Assembly: GCF_945859685.1 (NCBI RefSeq)
Contig: NC_079148.1
Location: 34,917,946-34,981,945, forward strand
Source of the DNA: Eupeodes corollae
Taxonomy: Eukaryota; Arthropoda; Insecta; Diptera; Syrphidae
Direction of reading: 5' to 3'
Length of the DNA: 64,000 bases
Part shown: positions 36,290-48,607 of the stretch, one piece after another
How positions within the stretch are numbered: the stretch's first letter is position 1
Layout of the letters: each line of letters starts with the position of its first letter
Translations under genes and position numbers: made by a program
Notes under the pieces: generated by a model
What the model was told of the DNA's origin: nothing
Databases searched by the model: none
What the model saw: the letters and a program-made list of their open reading frames with translations, nothing else

Positions 36290-37260
36290 GACTGTCACTA
36301 CTTGCCTTGTTGTTCAGTATAATTATTTATATACTTTGGAAAGATATATGTTGTGCCCGAACAGTGTCGATTTAAAAAATTTAAAATAGGAATGCATTTA
36401 ATTAACAAAGTAAATATAAATTGTTTATTAATTTAATTACTTAAACAAAATTTAAACATAATATACAAATATTTTTTATTTAAATGTAGGTTTTCTTTTG
36501 AGTAATTAAGTAATTTCTTTTTCCTAAATTAATTTTTAACAGAGACTTTATTTCAATACAGTTTACTTTCAACTAAAAATATGTCTAACAATAAGCTGAA
36601 GATTTAATTTAAATTCCATTTACATCATAAGATGAAATTTAAAGATTTGAAATGTATGTACAATATATGGATATGGATATCCACTCTGTCATTTAAGAAT
36701 AAAGCTAAACAAATATCAAATACAAAACACATTCCCTCAACAATTATAATGTATTATTTCCTTTAAAGTCAGAAATTGGTTTTTGAATTGAATTTCGTAT
36801 TTCAAATTATACAAAATCTTTAATACACCTAATACTAATTCTTGCAAGAAATAACTTGGGTTTGGAAAATATGTGGGAATCTACAATACCATAGAAAAGG
36901 TATACAAATATTTGACTACCTTTATCAGTACCACTTGAATTAAAAATATTTAAGAGCACAGTAATTTAAACACATATTTTGTATGCAATTCAAAAAATAT
37001 TTCGATTTACCACCTAAAAACTAGTATCTTTGGCAGAAGATTTATATTTTTCAACTCAAGTGTGCTATAAGTTTAAACAAAATTAAATAAATAAAATGGC
37101 TTTTAACAGACAAAATTTGACAAAGAGGACCTTCTGAAAATTACGCAACATTGAGAGTGGAGAACAAATATCGAAATCATTCGAAAATCATAATTTTTAA
37201 AAAATAGTTGAACCGATATATCTTAAAACCAAATCGATGTTCAGGCTTAGTAATACAGTG
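36290..37260. other. AT-rich stretch, no gene seen
   Basis: Low-complexity AT-rich DNA. No feature supported. Confidence 0.4.
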
Positions 37261-37264
37261 ATTG

Positions 37265-38483
37265 ATTTTAAGCTTACTTACTTATTATAAGGTCCGGGAT
37301 GGAACTGGGCCTCAACCAACATGCATCTCCAGCCAGCTCGGTCCTAGCACGCCAAGTTGTTTGAGGTCTTCACCCACCTACGTGCGCCACCTCAGTCGCG
37401 GTTTTACTCTACTGCGCCGTCCCTCAGGATTGGATTCGAAGACCTTCCAGCTGGAGCATTGATGTCCATTCACTCTAAATGACCTATAACCATCTATGCC
37501 GTTGGACCTTAATTCTGTTAACTAGGTCAGTGTCGCGGTACAGCCCTTACAGTTCGTCTTTATATCATCTCCTCCATTCTCTATCAATGCAAACGGGACC
37601 AAAAATCATCCGAAGAATTTTTCTCTCGAACATCCTAAGACATTCTTATCATTCTTTGACAGGGTCCAGGCCTCTGCGCCATAAATGAGAACCGGGATTA
37701 TGAGTGTCTTGTGGATGGTGATTTTAGATGCTCGAGAGAGAGCATCAATTCAAGAAGCAGTGATTTGCAAGTGTTATTCTTCATTTGATTTCAGCGCTGG
37801 AGTCGTTGTCTGTGTTAATAGCGGTGACTAGGTAGACAAAGTCCTTAACTACCTCGAAGTTATAGCTGTACATGGTGACGTTTTTTCCAAGACGTCGTTG
37901 TTCAATGTCCTTTTTTGATGATAGCATATACTTAGTCTTAGCCTCATTGACCACCAAACCCATCTACTTCGGTTTCGTCGCAATGCTCAAAAACGCTCCA
38001 CTGACATCACACTTTGATCTTCCAATTATGTCAATATCATCTGCGTATCCGAGTAATTGGATGGACCATTGGAAGATTGTGCGTCTAGTGTTGACGGTTG
38101 AGTTTTGCACAATTGTTTCCAGAACGTAATTAAGGAAGTTGCATGACAGTGCATTGCGTTGTCTAAAAACTTTTTTTTGCATCAAATGCATCGGTAAGAT
38201 CTTTTCCGACTTCATAGGGCAGTGTGCATTCTCCATCGTCATTCTGCCAAAACGGATAAGTTTGACAGGGATGCCAAAACTAAACATTGCTCTGTAGGAG
38301 CTTTAAAATCGATAAAGAGATGGTGGGTATCGATTTGAAGCTCCTGGGTTTTTTCCAAGATCTGCCGTAGTGTGAATATTTGGTCGATAGTGTGAATTCC
38401 TGGTCTGAAGCCACACTGATAAGGACCTATCAGGTTCAGAAGTTCACATAATACGGAAGAGAGGATCTTATAATTGATTTTTT
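37265..38483 (-). pseudogene. LINE family R copy 2, heavily decayed
   Basis: Minus-strand order: FRPG-like and the TLRQILEKTQELQIDTHHLF stretch (38440-38300), then a deletion to FGIPVKLIRFGRMTMENAHC (38285-38215). After frame changes comes LLGYADDIDIIGRSKCDV (motif C, 38055-38000), then VNEAKTKYMLSSKKD and NFEVVKDFVYLVTAINTDND (37955-37790). The remaining C-terminal region runs to the (TAAG)-like tail at 37270. Compared with copy 1, this copy keeps the stretch between FVYLxTAIN and the C-terminus in nucleotide form, but with frameshifts. A different LINE tail is joined to its 5' end at 38484. Confidence 0.8.
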
Positions 38484-38489
38484 TTTTTT

Positions 38490-38963
38490 TTTTTATAATA
38501 AGCGCACACTCAAGGGGATATATTACCCTTACTATGTAGGCACAGTGTGAGCACTATAGGAAATGGAGAGAGGGGTTGAAAGGAGATGTCGGTGCACATT
38601 GGTTTTGAATTCCTGAATATTGCAATAGCTGGGAAAGACAGAGTGTGGAAAGGCATCCCACATTCGCATAGTACGGCTAAAGAACGAATCTCTGTACTTG
38701 ACAGTACGACCGAAGATGGGCTCGAGGGTATATTGATGAGCATTCCTAGAAGCGCGAGTATTACGGTTGAACTGTTTAAGGGGAGGAATGCAACTGGCTA
38801 TTTCTCTAGAGCATAAACCATTAAAAGAACGGTAAAACAGGGTGAGACAAGAAACATTTCGACGATGTTCAAGTGACGTAAATGATCTTATGATGGTAAT
38901 ATCACCAATCAATCTAAATGCTCTACGTTCAATACTATCCAAGAGGCTTAAGATTTTAAGCAC
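38490..38963 (-). pseudogene. LINE C-terminus, family S copy 1
   Basis: An open minus-strand frame of 143 codons: LDSIERRAFRLIGDITIIRS, CLTLFYRSFNGLCSREIASC, IPPLKQFNRNTRASRNAHQY, FGRTVKYRDSFFSRTMRMWD. This is the well-known post-RT C-terminal domain of many insect LINEs (S-L-x-H-R-R-x-V ... L-F-Y-R ... F-x-R-T-x-x-x-W-N). The copy is 5'-truncated at 38963 and ends in a poly-A tail, visible as a T run at 38481-38498. Its partner copy is at 52080-52990. Confidence 0.8.
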
Positions 38964-39249
38964 TTTGTGAAAATAAAACTCTTTAGTAGGTAGTTATTAA
39001 AATAATACAAAAATAATTGAATGGTTTCATCAATAATGCATTTTACTGTCAGTGTCACTTCTAAGCATGGGTTTTGAAATACTTTTTTTCAGAATAAATT
39101 TTGTTTTACAGATCATAAAATCAAGAGATGGAGAAAGGACGTTCGAAAAAATTGATTTGATTTCTTTTCGGAGCAATTAAAAAAAAGTGAAGAATTTATT
39201 AGTCTTAAATTACATTTGACCCTTTATTTCTTAAAGAAATAACTAAAAA

Positions 39250-39893
39250 CTTATTAATTAAATTTCAAAATGTACAATTTGACATGATACCAACGTAATA
39301 TAAATTTAAAAAAATCAACTGAAGACAAATATTTGTCACCTCAAATATTTTTCAAAAACATTTATACTACCTCCAATAGTTGTATGGATTTAAGCATAAC
39401 TTTTTTAACTTCTTTTAAAATTTTTAGAAAAATCAAATTGATTTTTTTTTATAAATATAAAAATGTTCAAACATACTACACTAAATTAGTAAAAACTGGT
39501 TTTTCATTCAAATGTCTCGAAAATGAAAGAATTTATTGACTATAAGCTAAATAAATAAAAATATTAGGTAATTTTCTTAGAAAAATCCAATTCACATCTT
39601 TCTATTAGGAAACATAATCGTCAAGAAATCAGTTTTCGACTATAATATTTTAGGAGCAAAAACAATTATTGAAATCAAACATAGTCAGTAATAAATATTT
39701 TTATATACAAAATATTGTTGTTAATTTTAAGAAAAATTGTTTACAAATTTTTTACTGACTAATATGACTCAAGTATCTTGAGAATAAAAAATATTAACAT
39801 CCAACTCGTTTTTTCTAACACAAAACTTTTAGAAATATTGACAGACAGGTGCGAATGGAAAGTTATCAGTGTCTCTTGCCAGGATCTTTTTTT
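39250..39893 (+). repeat. repeat A, diverged subfamily copy
   Basis: Shares GACATGATACCAACG, the TTTGTCACCTC block and the terminus GGAAAGTTATCAGTGTC, followed by GCCAGGATC in place of the usual GCATCCCAG. The closing arm of the 3' hairpin is therefore degenerate. It looks older than the other copies. Confidence 0.65.
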
Positions 39894-39894
39894 A

Positions 39895-41884
39895 AAAGTG
39901 TTAAGTACTTATAAATTAATCTTTTCACCAAACTTTATCCTTGTCAGAATTGTTTTCAAAGTTAATGTTTAATTTTCTGAAACTTTACCTATTATTGGAT
40001 ATATTTTTTACAAAGTCTTAGTCTTAATACACAGCTGATTCTTTTATAATAAAGAAATATGCATGAACCTCAACCAAACCAAAACAATTATTCGTCTGCC
40101 TTCCAAATAACTTATCTTCTTAAAAGCATAAGGAGCTGGAATTGTATATATGACAAAGGTAGGTAACATTTTTTAAGGGAAATAAAAATGTAACAACCAA
40201 AAAGAAAATTCTAAGGACCTAAGAAATTGGTCTAGACAGGATATTTGTGGATTTTTTCTCTTTCAACAAGTTTTCATTATGTGTATTAAAAAGGTATTCC
40301 TCTATGCCTTTAAATGTAAGATACACAAACAAAGCACCTTAAATAAGAAAAGGTTGGCAAAATTGTTCAAACGATTATTCTGAGATAGTGCGAGTCAGAC
40401 AATTTAAGAATTATTCGTTTTGATAATGTTATTATAAAAAGGTACTTGGGTGGGATGGGTGGCGAAGCGTTGTAGTGTGCCTTTAAAACAGAAAGGACAA
40501 CCATTATTTTATTTTCAAACTTAATTTATCCCAACACCCAGTGATAAAGGTTAACAATTTTCAAGATTTTGTATTTATTTTATTTTCATTCTCTAAAGTA
40601 ATCAGATTCTTCAAACAAACATTTGACAAATTTAATAATGACAAAAACACGAAGAAAAACAACTAAAGAAAAAATATTTCCCTTTGTGACTTGAATACAC
40701 TATATTACACAAATAATTATCTTCTATTACGGTTTGTCTAGAGTAGAGAATTCCCTAAGCTCTCTAAAATAAAAATGTGTAAAAAATAAAGAGCAAAACA
40801 TTTTATAAACATTAGTGCGAGGACATTTTTGTTGAGACAAGGGACACAAACACAACAAAAACCATGTTAATGTTTTCCGGCTATTTGTCTAACATAATAA
40901 TAATTGTTTGGTGTCCCTTTGCATTTAAGAACAGTTGTTATTACATAACTTTATTTAGACCATAACAACAAAATAAAAACAAATAAAAAACAAAGAAAGG
41001 ATATTACTAGTTTTTTTTTGTTGATATTTTTAGGTACGGTTCTGATATTTATAGAAGATCTTATGGTTGGATAACATTTGAAGGACGGTTTTTGCTTTGT
41101 AGGTATGTTGTTAGGTAAATGCTGAAGGAGCATTAGCTAGAGGTGAAGTTCACTTCAATTTAGAAATACATTAGTACTCGTATAATATAGAGAGTAATCC
41201 ACAAGACCAGATAAGTCTTATGGCGAAATATACTATGCAAAAGACATTTGAGACGAAACAGAGAAAAAACTGTATATTTTGGACCAATACTTTTTGCTTC
41301 GTGTCTGTGATTTAGATCGTTTACGTTGAAAAAGCCTAACATTTCATACCCTTTAACAATAGTAGTATTAGATTGGTTTAAGACGCAAAACCACAAAATA
41401 AATAAATAAATAAATTCTTCCCTATTTTTATAACGATCTCCTTCTATTTGATATCGCCAAAAATGTCTTTTTTGACGTTATTTGAAAGGCGCATGCCCTA
41501 GTGAAATAGCTAGTTTCATTCCTCGCCCTAAACCTTTCAACCATGAATCGAACTTCTATCGTACTATGAAATTCAGATACTTGATTTTTTAGCCGTACTT
41601 CTGGAATGTGCAATACCTTATCACACTCTGTCTTTACTATCTTGCAAGATTTCAAAATCAATGTATGTGTTAAAATCCCTTTGATTTCGTTTTTAGATTC
41701 CATTAATTGAAGGCTACTTTCTCCATGAAAACTCAACATTTTCCAGATTCAAGTTTTACTTCGGAATGGTCTACATGGCATTAGAAACAAAACGTATCTA
41801 AGGGTGAAATTATGTTTTTTATCTTAAGTTAAGTCAAAACCTGTTTATTTTACTTTAAAAAAAACTCAGAAACTATATGAAAAA
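39895..41884. other. AT-rich stretch, one unexplained open frame
   Basis: No recognised gene. A 103-codon minus-strand frame at 41428-41739 (MLSFHGESSLQLMESKNEIK...) is less AT-rich in composition than its surroundings and ends RFRARNETSYFTRAC. I do not recognise it; it may be a chance frame or part of an unfamiliar transposon. Confidence 0.35.
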
Positions 41885-43140
41885 GAGGCTGGGATGCGAT
41901 GCACATTGATAACTTTCCATTACGTCCGTCGATTTGACTTTCTTAAAAGGTTTGTAGGTTTTCGTGTTTTGTTAAAAAAGTTTTCAGTTAAATTATTCTT
42001 TTAAAAAAATTACCAAATATATTTGGAATATATAATAGAGTTTGATTTCAAAATCCATTTTTGTTAACGAGATTTTTAGTCGAAAACCAATTTTTACCAA
42101 TTTTAGAAGCATTTCTTAATAGTTTTTATTTCTAATATAAACAAATAAAAATCGGATGAATAAAATTAATTTGAAGTCATGCTTCTATTGTTCACGTAAT
42201 ATCGAAAACCGATCATCATTTTTACCAAATGTTCGTACTGTTTTTTGTAGTTTTTATTTTAATACGAAAAAACGGATTTTTACTTTTTGAAAAGACATTT
42301 GAGTTGAAAATCAATTTTTACGAACTTTTAAAACTGCTTTTTTTAGGTTTTTATTTTTTGTAAAAAAACTCTCAATCCGATTTTTCGAAAAATTGTATAG
42401 AATGTTCAAAACAATATTTGTCATAAGATAAAATTAGTGAAAATCTCAATGTTTTGAAAAGATATATAAGTCGAAAATGAATTTGTATCATCTTTTATTA
42501 ATAATGTTTCGTTTTTTTAATTTTTTGTAAAAAACTGTCAATTCGATTTTCTCAAAATTTTACTCAATTTTAACAACAATATTTTTTTTAAAAAAAAAAA
42601 TTAGTTTAAAGCCAGTGTCTCAAAGTTTTGATAAGTTATTTGAGTCGAAAATCAATTTTTACTTACTTGTTCATTTTTTTTTAGGTTTTTATGTTACGTA
42701 AGAAAATTGTCAATTCGATTTCTGTAAAAATTTTACCGAATGTTAAAAACCCGTTTTTAAGATTTTTTTAAAAAATGTATTTGTTCGGTATCACGTTCCA
42801 ATATATTATATACAATTTAAATCAAGTCTCTAGCGTTTTTGGTTCGTTTTAGGGTTTACGAAAATGTTTAACTTTTTTCAGACTGCTATGGTAAAAAATT
42901 TTTCTGCCTTATTATCTGTATAACAAAATTTATTTGAAGTTGATATCTCTTCTGGTTCTTGAGCTATGGACAACGAAAAAACGTCGCGAACGTACGGACG
43001 TACGAACGTACTAACACACGCACGCACAGGCATCTTTCTTAAAATCATTTATTTCGAATCTAGGGACCATAAATGTAGAGAAATGTCAAAATGTTCAATT
43101 TGACAAATCGAACCCATTACAATAACTTCCTAGGGGAAAT
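41885..43140 (-). repeat. repeat A copy, both ends present, minus orientation
   Basis: The 3' end GCTGGGATGCGATGCACATT lies at 41888-41907. About five diverged units follow, then the middle block and the ACGT-rich block (42990-43025). The 5' end is TAACTTCC-TAGG-GGAAATTA at 43123-43142. A family R LINE starts within about 15 bp of its right edge. Confidence 0.85.
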
Positions 43141-43145
43141 TATTA

Positions 43146-45355
43146 TACATTTTTAATATTGAAACTGCGATATTTACTATGGTGACTGCTACCACGAAAA
43201 CCAACAGCGCTTATTTGGATGCGGATTCGTCATTGGAGCCAGACTTAGACAAGAAGTCTTGAGCTATAGGTGCATCAATGAGCTCCTCATGACCATACGC
43301 ATCAAGGCTAAATTCGGCAACATTAGCCTGATATGCGCGCACACCCCCACAGAAGAGAAAGACGACAACACCAAAGATATGTTCTTCGAGCTCTTAGACA
43401 AAACATATGAGCAGTGCCCTAGCTACGATATTAAAATAGTCCTGGGCGATTTTAATGCCAAGCTAGGAAGGGAAGACATCTTTGGTGGAATAATCGGGAA
43501 AAACAGCCTGCACGACAACACTTCCGACAATGGATTCAGGCTCATAGATTTTGCTGCGGGGCGATACGTCATGGTAGCCAGTACGCGTTTTCCACACCTC
43601 AACATCCACAAAAGAACTTGGACTTCTCCAGATCAATCTACCGTCAACCAGATTGACCATATTGCGATCGACGCCAGACACGCTTCCAGCATTATGGATG
43701 TACGAATATTCCGAGGAGCTAACATCGACTCGGACCACTACCTCGTTGTAGCCAGGGTAGCTTTTCGGATTTCCAGACCCAAGGCAAAACAGGGAGGTGC
43801 TGGGAGAAGATACAACGTCGAACGGCTACAATCGCCAGAGATCGCCAAATCCTTTTCCGACCGAGTGACAAGTAACCTCTCTAGAAGTTCTCTACCGCCA
43901 ACACAATGTTTCGAAAAACAGTGGCAACATTGCCAAGATGCAATCAGAGAAGCCGCCTCTGATGTGCTGGGTTTCAAACAGCCACCAACAAGGAATCCCT
44001 GGTTTGATGAGGAATGTCGGCAGGCAAATGCAGCCAAACAACAGGCACGCAAAGCGGCGCTGCATAAAAGGACGAGAGCTGCTCGTGAGCTCTATGAGCA
44101 GAAGAGGCGAGAGGAACGCCGACTTCTCAGAAAGAAAAAGAGAGGGCATGAGAAGCGTGCGGTTGAAGATGTTGAGAGGTATAAAAGCAGGAATGAGGTT
44201 CGAAAGTTTTATGAACAAGTGAAACGAAATTCACAGTTACATAAACCTAGAACCGAAGGCTGCAAAGACGAAAGTGAAAACATCATAGTGGAACAGCAAT
44301 CAATGCTGAGGACATGGACGGACCACTTCTGCAGACTGTATAACGGCGACGAAGAACTGAATCCCGCTGTCAGGCAGGATGACCCATTCGACATAGACGA
44401 CGAAAGCCAACAATCCCGTCCTCCTGACTTAGACGAAGTAAAGATTGCCATATCTAAGTTGAAGTCTAATAAAGCCGCTGGAGCAGATGGCTTGAATGCC
44501 GAGCTCCTTAAAGCAGCTGGAGATAAGTTGGTTAGGAGCATGCACCAACTTATCTGTAAGATATGGTCGGAAGAAAACATGCCCGATGAATGGAACCCCA
44601 GTATTGTTTGCCGGATCTTGAAAAAAGGAGACCCTCTAAACTGCACCAACTATAGAGGAATAAGTCTACTTAACATCGCCTATAAAATCTTCTCTGCCAT
44701 AATATGTGAACGTCTAAAGTCCATCGTCAACAACCTGATAGGTCCTTATCAGTGTGGTTTTAGACCAAAAAAGCCCACAGTTGATCAAATATTTACATTA
44801 CGGCAGATCCTGGAAAAAACCAAAAAACACCAAATCGATCAAATATACAGGGACGAGCTGTATAGGGCCATGTCTAGTTTTGGCATCCCTGCCAGACTCG
44901 TCCGTTTGTGCAGGATGACCATGGAGAATTCACGCTGCTCCATAAAGGTTGGAAACAACTTAACAGAACCTTTTGATGTCAAAAAAGGTTTTAGACAAGG
45001 TGATGCGCTGTCATGCGATTTTTTTAACATCGTGCTTGAAAGAATAGTGCAGAGCTCACACGTCAACACTAGAGGCACTATCTTTTAAAAATCTGTCCAA
45101 TTGCTAGCATATGCTGATGACATTTACATAATCGGAAGAACTCATCGTGATGTCAATGGGGCTTTTGTGAGTATTGAGGCAGATGTAGCAAAAATGGGTT
45201 TAACGGTTAATGAGGACAAAACAAAGTACATGCTGTCGTCTAGAAAGGACACACAACACCGACGTTTTGGTCAAAACGTCACAATCGACAGACGTAACTT
45301 TGAGGTAGTAAAGGACTTCGTCTACCTAGGCTCCGCTGTAAACGCAGAAAACTAA
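43146..45355 (+). mobile_element. LINE family R copy 3 (RTE-like), 5' and 3' truncated
   Basis: Begins inside the endonuclease (ACTGCGATATTTACTATGG, equivalent to about 58990 in copy 4) and ends abruptly at 45355 within the post-RT region, without the tail. It lies directly beside a repeat A copy. It is the best-preserved endonuclease of this family in the window. Confidence 0.85.
43167..45355 (+). pseudogene. family R endonuclease/reverse transcriptase ORF
   Basis: The frame is open from before 43259 to a stop at 45086-45088 (609 codons after the ATG at 43259). Endonuclease blocks: NISLICAHTPTEEKDD, IKIVLGDFNAKLGREDIFGG (Asn/Asp block), TWTSPDQSTVNQIDHIAID and NIDSDHYLVVARV (Asp/His block). 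A Lys/Arg-rich linker follows (RKKKRGHEKRAVEDVERYKS). The RT has ISKLKSNKAAGADGLNAELL, NYRGISLLNIAYKIF and GFRPKKPTVDQIFTLRQIL. Motif A is deleted: KHQID runs straight into QIYRDELYRAM, losing about 13 residues that in copy 4 hold FMDFKAAYES. The stop TAA replaces a Gln codon seen in copy 4, and the same frame resumes with QLLAYADDIYIIGR. It is catalytically dead. Confidence 0.9.
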
Positions 45356-45359
45356 ATAC

Positions 45360-45702
45360 CAACAAAAGCGAACTTTCATAAACCTTGATGTACAATTTTG
45401 GCCTCGAGTTCGAATGCAATCTTCACAATTAGCTTCCGTAAGTAAAAAAATCTATAAATCTTTTCTTTTATTTCTGTACTTTATAACGGTTGTTAAATTT
45501 TTATCAATGGACTTCAAGTAAAATTTTAAACCCTTTACATAATTTATGGAACGAAACGTAAACTAGACAAAATTATTCCACAAATTAAACTATATATAAT
45601 AGAAATACCATCAACAGACCGAAATTTGTCAAACGATAAAGAGACGAGACTGACATTTTGAGAATTTGACGGAACCGAGACTAGACTTCATAGAGTCTAA
45701 AG
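45360..45702. other. flanking non-coding DNA
   Basis: AT-rich. No gene or repeat recognised. The last 8 bases (GTCTAAAG, 45695-45702) form the left target-site copy for the next element. Confidence 0.4.
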
Positions 45703-46619
45703 GGCTCCCGGAAATTACGCCAGAATTTTTTTTTGGAAAAAACGCTAGAAAATGTTTTCTGCTTCAAATTGGAAAAAGAAGCAGAATTTTTTGTGGAAAA
45801 TAAGCCAGAAACGTTGGAAATTGTGCCAGACATAAATGGAAAAAAAACTAGAAACCAAAATGGAAATTACGCAAGAAAACCAATTGATATATTTTGGCAT
45901 AATTTCCTAATATCAATTTGGAAAAAAAGCCAGAAAATGTTTTGCATTTTAAAAGTCGCTACTTGGTCAATATTGTAGACATTTTATTACAGCAGTAAAA
46001 CACAGCCCCTGACATGCACCCACGGGGGGGGGGGCGGTCGCGGGCGCGGCCATGGCGTTGCGGACGGTGCGCCGGCCGGCGCGGTTACGGCGTGGCTGCC
46101 ACGCAAAAAATTACTAAAGTTTTCAATAATTTTTTTTTATTTGTAATAATTTATTTAAAAAAATAGAAAAGAACAAAATATTTTTAATAAATGTAAACTT
46201 GCAAAGTGTGTGCTACGATTTCCCGGCAGCATGGACATTTGTAATTTTCGTTTGAATCTCCAACTGCTGCCGTGTCTGCACGGCAACAACACAACGTTGC
46301 ATGTTTTTTTTCACAACGTCAATTGTCAATGATGAATTCGCGAAAGCAACTAAAAAATGTGTAGTAAAACTGTTAATTTATTACAACAATTTATACAAAA
46401 TACAGTTTTCTGGCTTTTTTTCCAAATATTTTTTTTGGCTTTTTTCCATTTCTGTAAATGGAAAAAAACGCCAGAAAATTTTTAGGAAAAAATGCCTGAA
46501 ATTCCGAAATTTAGCCAGACAAATTTGGGATTTTTTCCTAGGAAAAAAAGCCAGAAGTTTGTATGAAGAATTTTCTGGGGTTTTTTCCAAAAAAAATTCT
46601 GGCGTAATTTCCGGGAGCC
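45703..46619. mobile_element. non-autonomous TIR element with GC-rich core (917 bp)
   Basis: Both ends read inward GGCTCCCGGAAATTACGCC and stay matched for about 41 bp with one T-run length difference (9 versus 8 T). The flanking octamers GTCTAAAG (45695-45702) and ATCTAAAC (46620-46627) agree at 6 of 8 positions in register. That is consistent with an 8-bp target duplication (hAT, P or Merlin type). Inside both ends, GCCAGAA and GGAAAAAA words recur many times in both orientations, like transposase-binding subterminal repeats. No transposase is encoded; the longest frame (45733-45978) only translates the repeats. A GC-rich palindromic core lies at 46010-46104. Confidence 0.85.
46010..46104. 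other. GC-rich palindromic core
   Basis: About 95 bp of nearly pure G/C in an otherwise very AT-rich window. It contains a G run of 11 (46024-46034) followed by CpG-dense sequence, the perfect 14-bp palindrome GCGCCGGCCGGCGC (46069-46082) and the perfect hairpin GCGTGGC-T-GCCACGC (46090-46104). It sits near the middle of the TIR element. Confidence 0.85.
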
Positions 46620-46621
46620 AT

Positions 46622-47924
46622 CTAAACAGATCTTGTCTCATTACAAACTCTAAAAGCATTTTGGACTTAAATTTATCCAAATCTATTTTATAGGAAATTT
46701 GAGAAATGGGAAAGAACCTACACTGTTTTAGTATAAATGGTTTCAAGAGAATTCTTTCATTTCCTAACAGAACAAATATTTTATGGAAATAAACGAATTC
46801 CCATGTAAATATGTACCTTTATACATGTATAAAAGTTCAAGGGTTAAATACAAAAAAAAATCAAGAAATATTTGATATTTCTTGCCTGTGACTTGAAAAA
46901 TATGCTTAACCATTATCATAATAACCTAACCTTACGAACCTACATTGGCAACGCACCTTTGCCAAAAATCTCAATATATTTTCAAATTACCCATTTCCGT
47001 CTGGAATTAGATAAATCTGCTTTTGTGAAAGAAAAGTTAACTTTCATGACAGACATTTGAAAACCAAATGAGATTTCCTCAAAAATAAAAAAATACCAAA
47101 GGTTGTGATTTGGTTTCCCTTTGCAGAAAATGCAATAACTTTATATTTAAAGCCATAAATCACATTCTTTCTTTTTTGTATTTACTTATAAATGGGCTTT
47201 AACCTTTTTTATTGTCAGATGAATTGTTAACACTTGGTTATCTTAAATGGCCGATTAAATTGTTTGTAAATTTTCCACCATTATACCTACCTTATCAATC
47301 GTTGATAATTTTCTGAGATTGGTGATTGAAAGTTGACGATATTTCATTAGTTCTGTATTTCTAAGGAATAATGTTGATTTAGGACCTTTTAGGAAAAAAT
47401 CTATTGAAAGTTTACTGACAAATGACAATGTTGTTTAGTTAAATAAACAAAATATTTATAGATGGAAGTTAAGAAGAAAAATACCAATAAAATTGTGTTA
47501 ATTCTCGATTTAATGAAGATGGATGTTTTGTAATTCATGATTTATCATCTATCGAGTGAATAGAGAATTGTAAGACATGAGTTTTCAATAATGAATCGAA
47601 AAATTTAATTTTAATCGCTAAACTGCTTAAACAAACAATAACAAAAACTTAATATAAAAAGATTCCTTCAGTACTTGTGACATAAGGGAACTATATACAA
47701 TAAGACAAGGTGTAATGGTCATTTTCTGATGAGCCCAACCATAACACTTGTTTTCTAAACATATTTAAAAAAAAACACAAATCTTTGTATTTTCTTAGGA
47801 ATTAATGAAACGAATTTTCGAGTCTTTTTTCTAAAAAAAACTGTTTAAATGTCTTAGTTCTTGGACGACTTTGAAACAAATATTCAATTTTAAACAGAAA
47901 GGTATTGAATTGGCTCGATTTTGT
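46622..47924. other. AT-rich stretch, no gene seen
   Basis: No supported gene or recognisable repeat. Confidence 0.4.
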
Positions 47925-48590
47925 TGGGTTGAACATTGCGACATTTTTCAACGTTTCTAGGTCAATAGAACCTTATCAAAAACGTATGTTCCTACATTCG
48001 TGTTTTCAATCGTTCGGGATATTATTGTTCGTCTTTCATATCTGAAGAAACAGTGGACATATCAAATTACTATAAATTTAGTTTAACAGATAATTACTCC
48101 AACAGATATCGAAACGATTTTCAAAAATATTTGGGTGGTTTTTTGAGTTTTGTTTGACGAAAATTAATAAAATTAAAAGATAAATGTATCGACTTCAAAA
48201 ATATTTTATTCTGTGCTAAATTTTGTTGTTAACGTAAAATAACGGTCTTAATCTTTCAAAAACTAAATTTAACCTATATGTTAAAGTTAGTTTTCGACTG
48301 AAAATTTCGGAAACAAAAACAGATATTGATATCAAACTGTTAACTTTTAGATAGAAATATTAATTTAACAAGTTTTTTTTTACAAAACATGGAAACCTAA
48401 AATACAAAAAAAAAACTGATATAAAATGGTTTTCGACTCAAGTGTTATGAGAGTACAAAAAAGATGTTGCCTTCAAATTTCTTCATCTCACACAAAATGT
48501 TGTTGTTAGTATTTTGTTCAACTTTCACACAAATCGAAAGACGGGCACGGATGGAAGTTACCAGTTAAGGTTGCATTGCATTTTAAAATA
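47925..48590 (+). repeat. repeat A, old diverged copy
   Basis: The 5' part (CATTTTTCAACGTTTCTAGG) and the 3' end (GACGGGCACGGATGGAAGTT followed by GGTTGCATTGCA) are recognisable. The internal units are strongly eroded and the hairpin arm is altered. Confidence 0.6.
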
Positions 48591-48607
48591 GGGTCAAAAC
48601 AAAAAAC

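Noticed and set aside
45733..45978. 81-codon frame in the TIR element as a transposase
   Set aside because: It only translates the repeated GGAAAAA/GCCAGAA words and has no DDE or zinc-finger motif.
46010..46104. GC-rich block as vector or bacterial contamination
   Set aside because: It lies inside a bounded element whose two ends match each other, so contamination is not needed to explain it; an assembly check is still advised.
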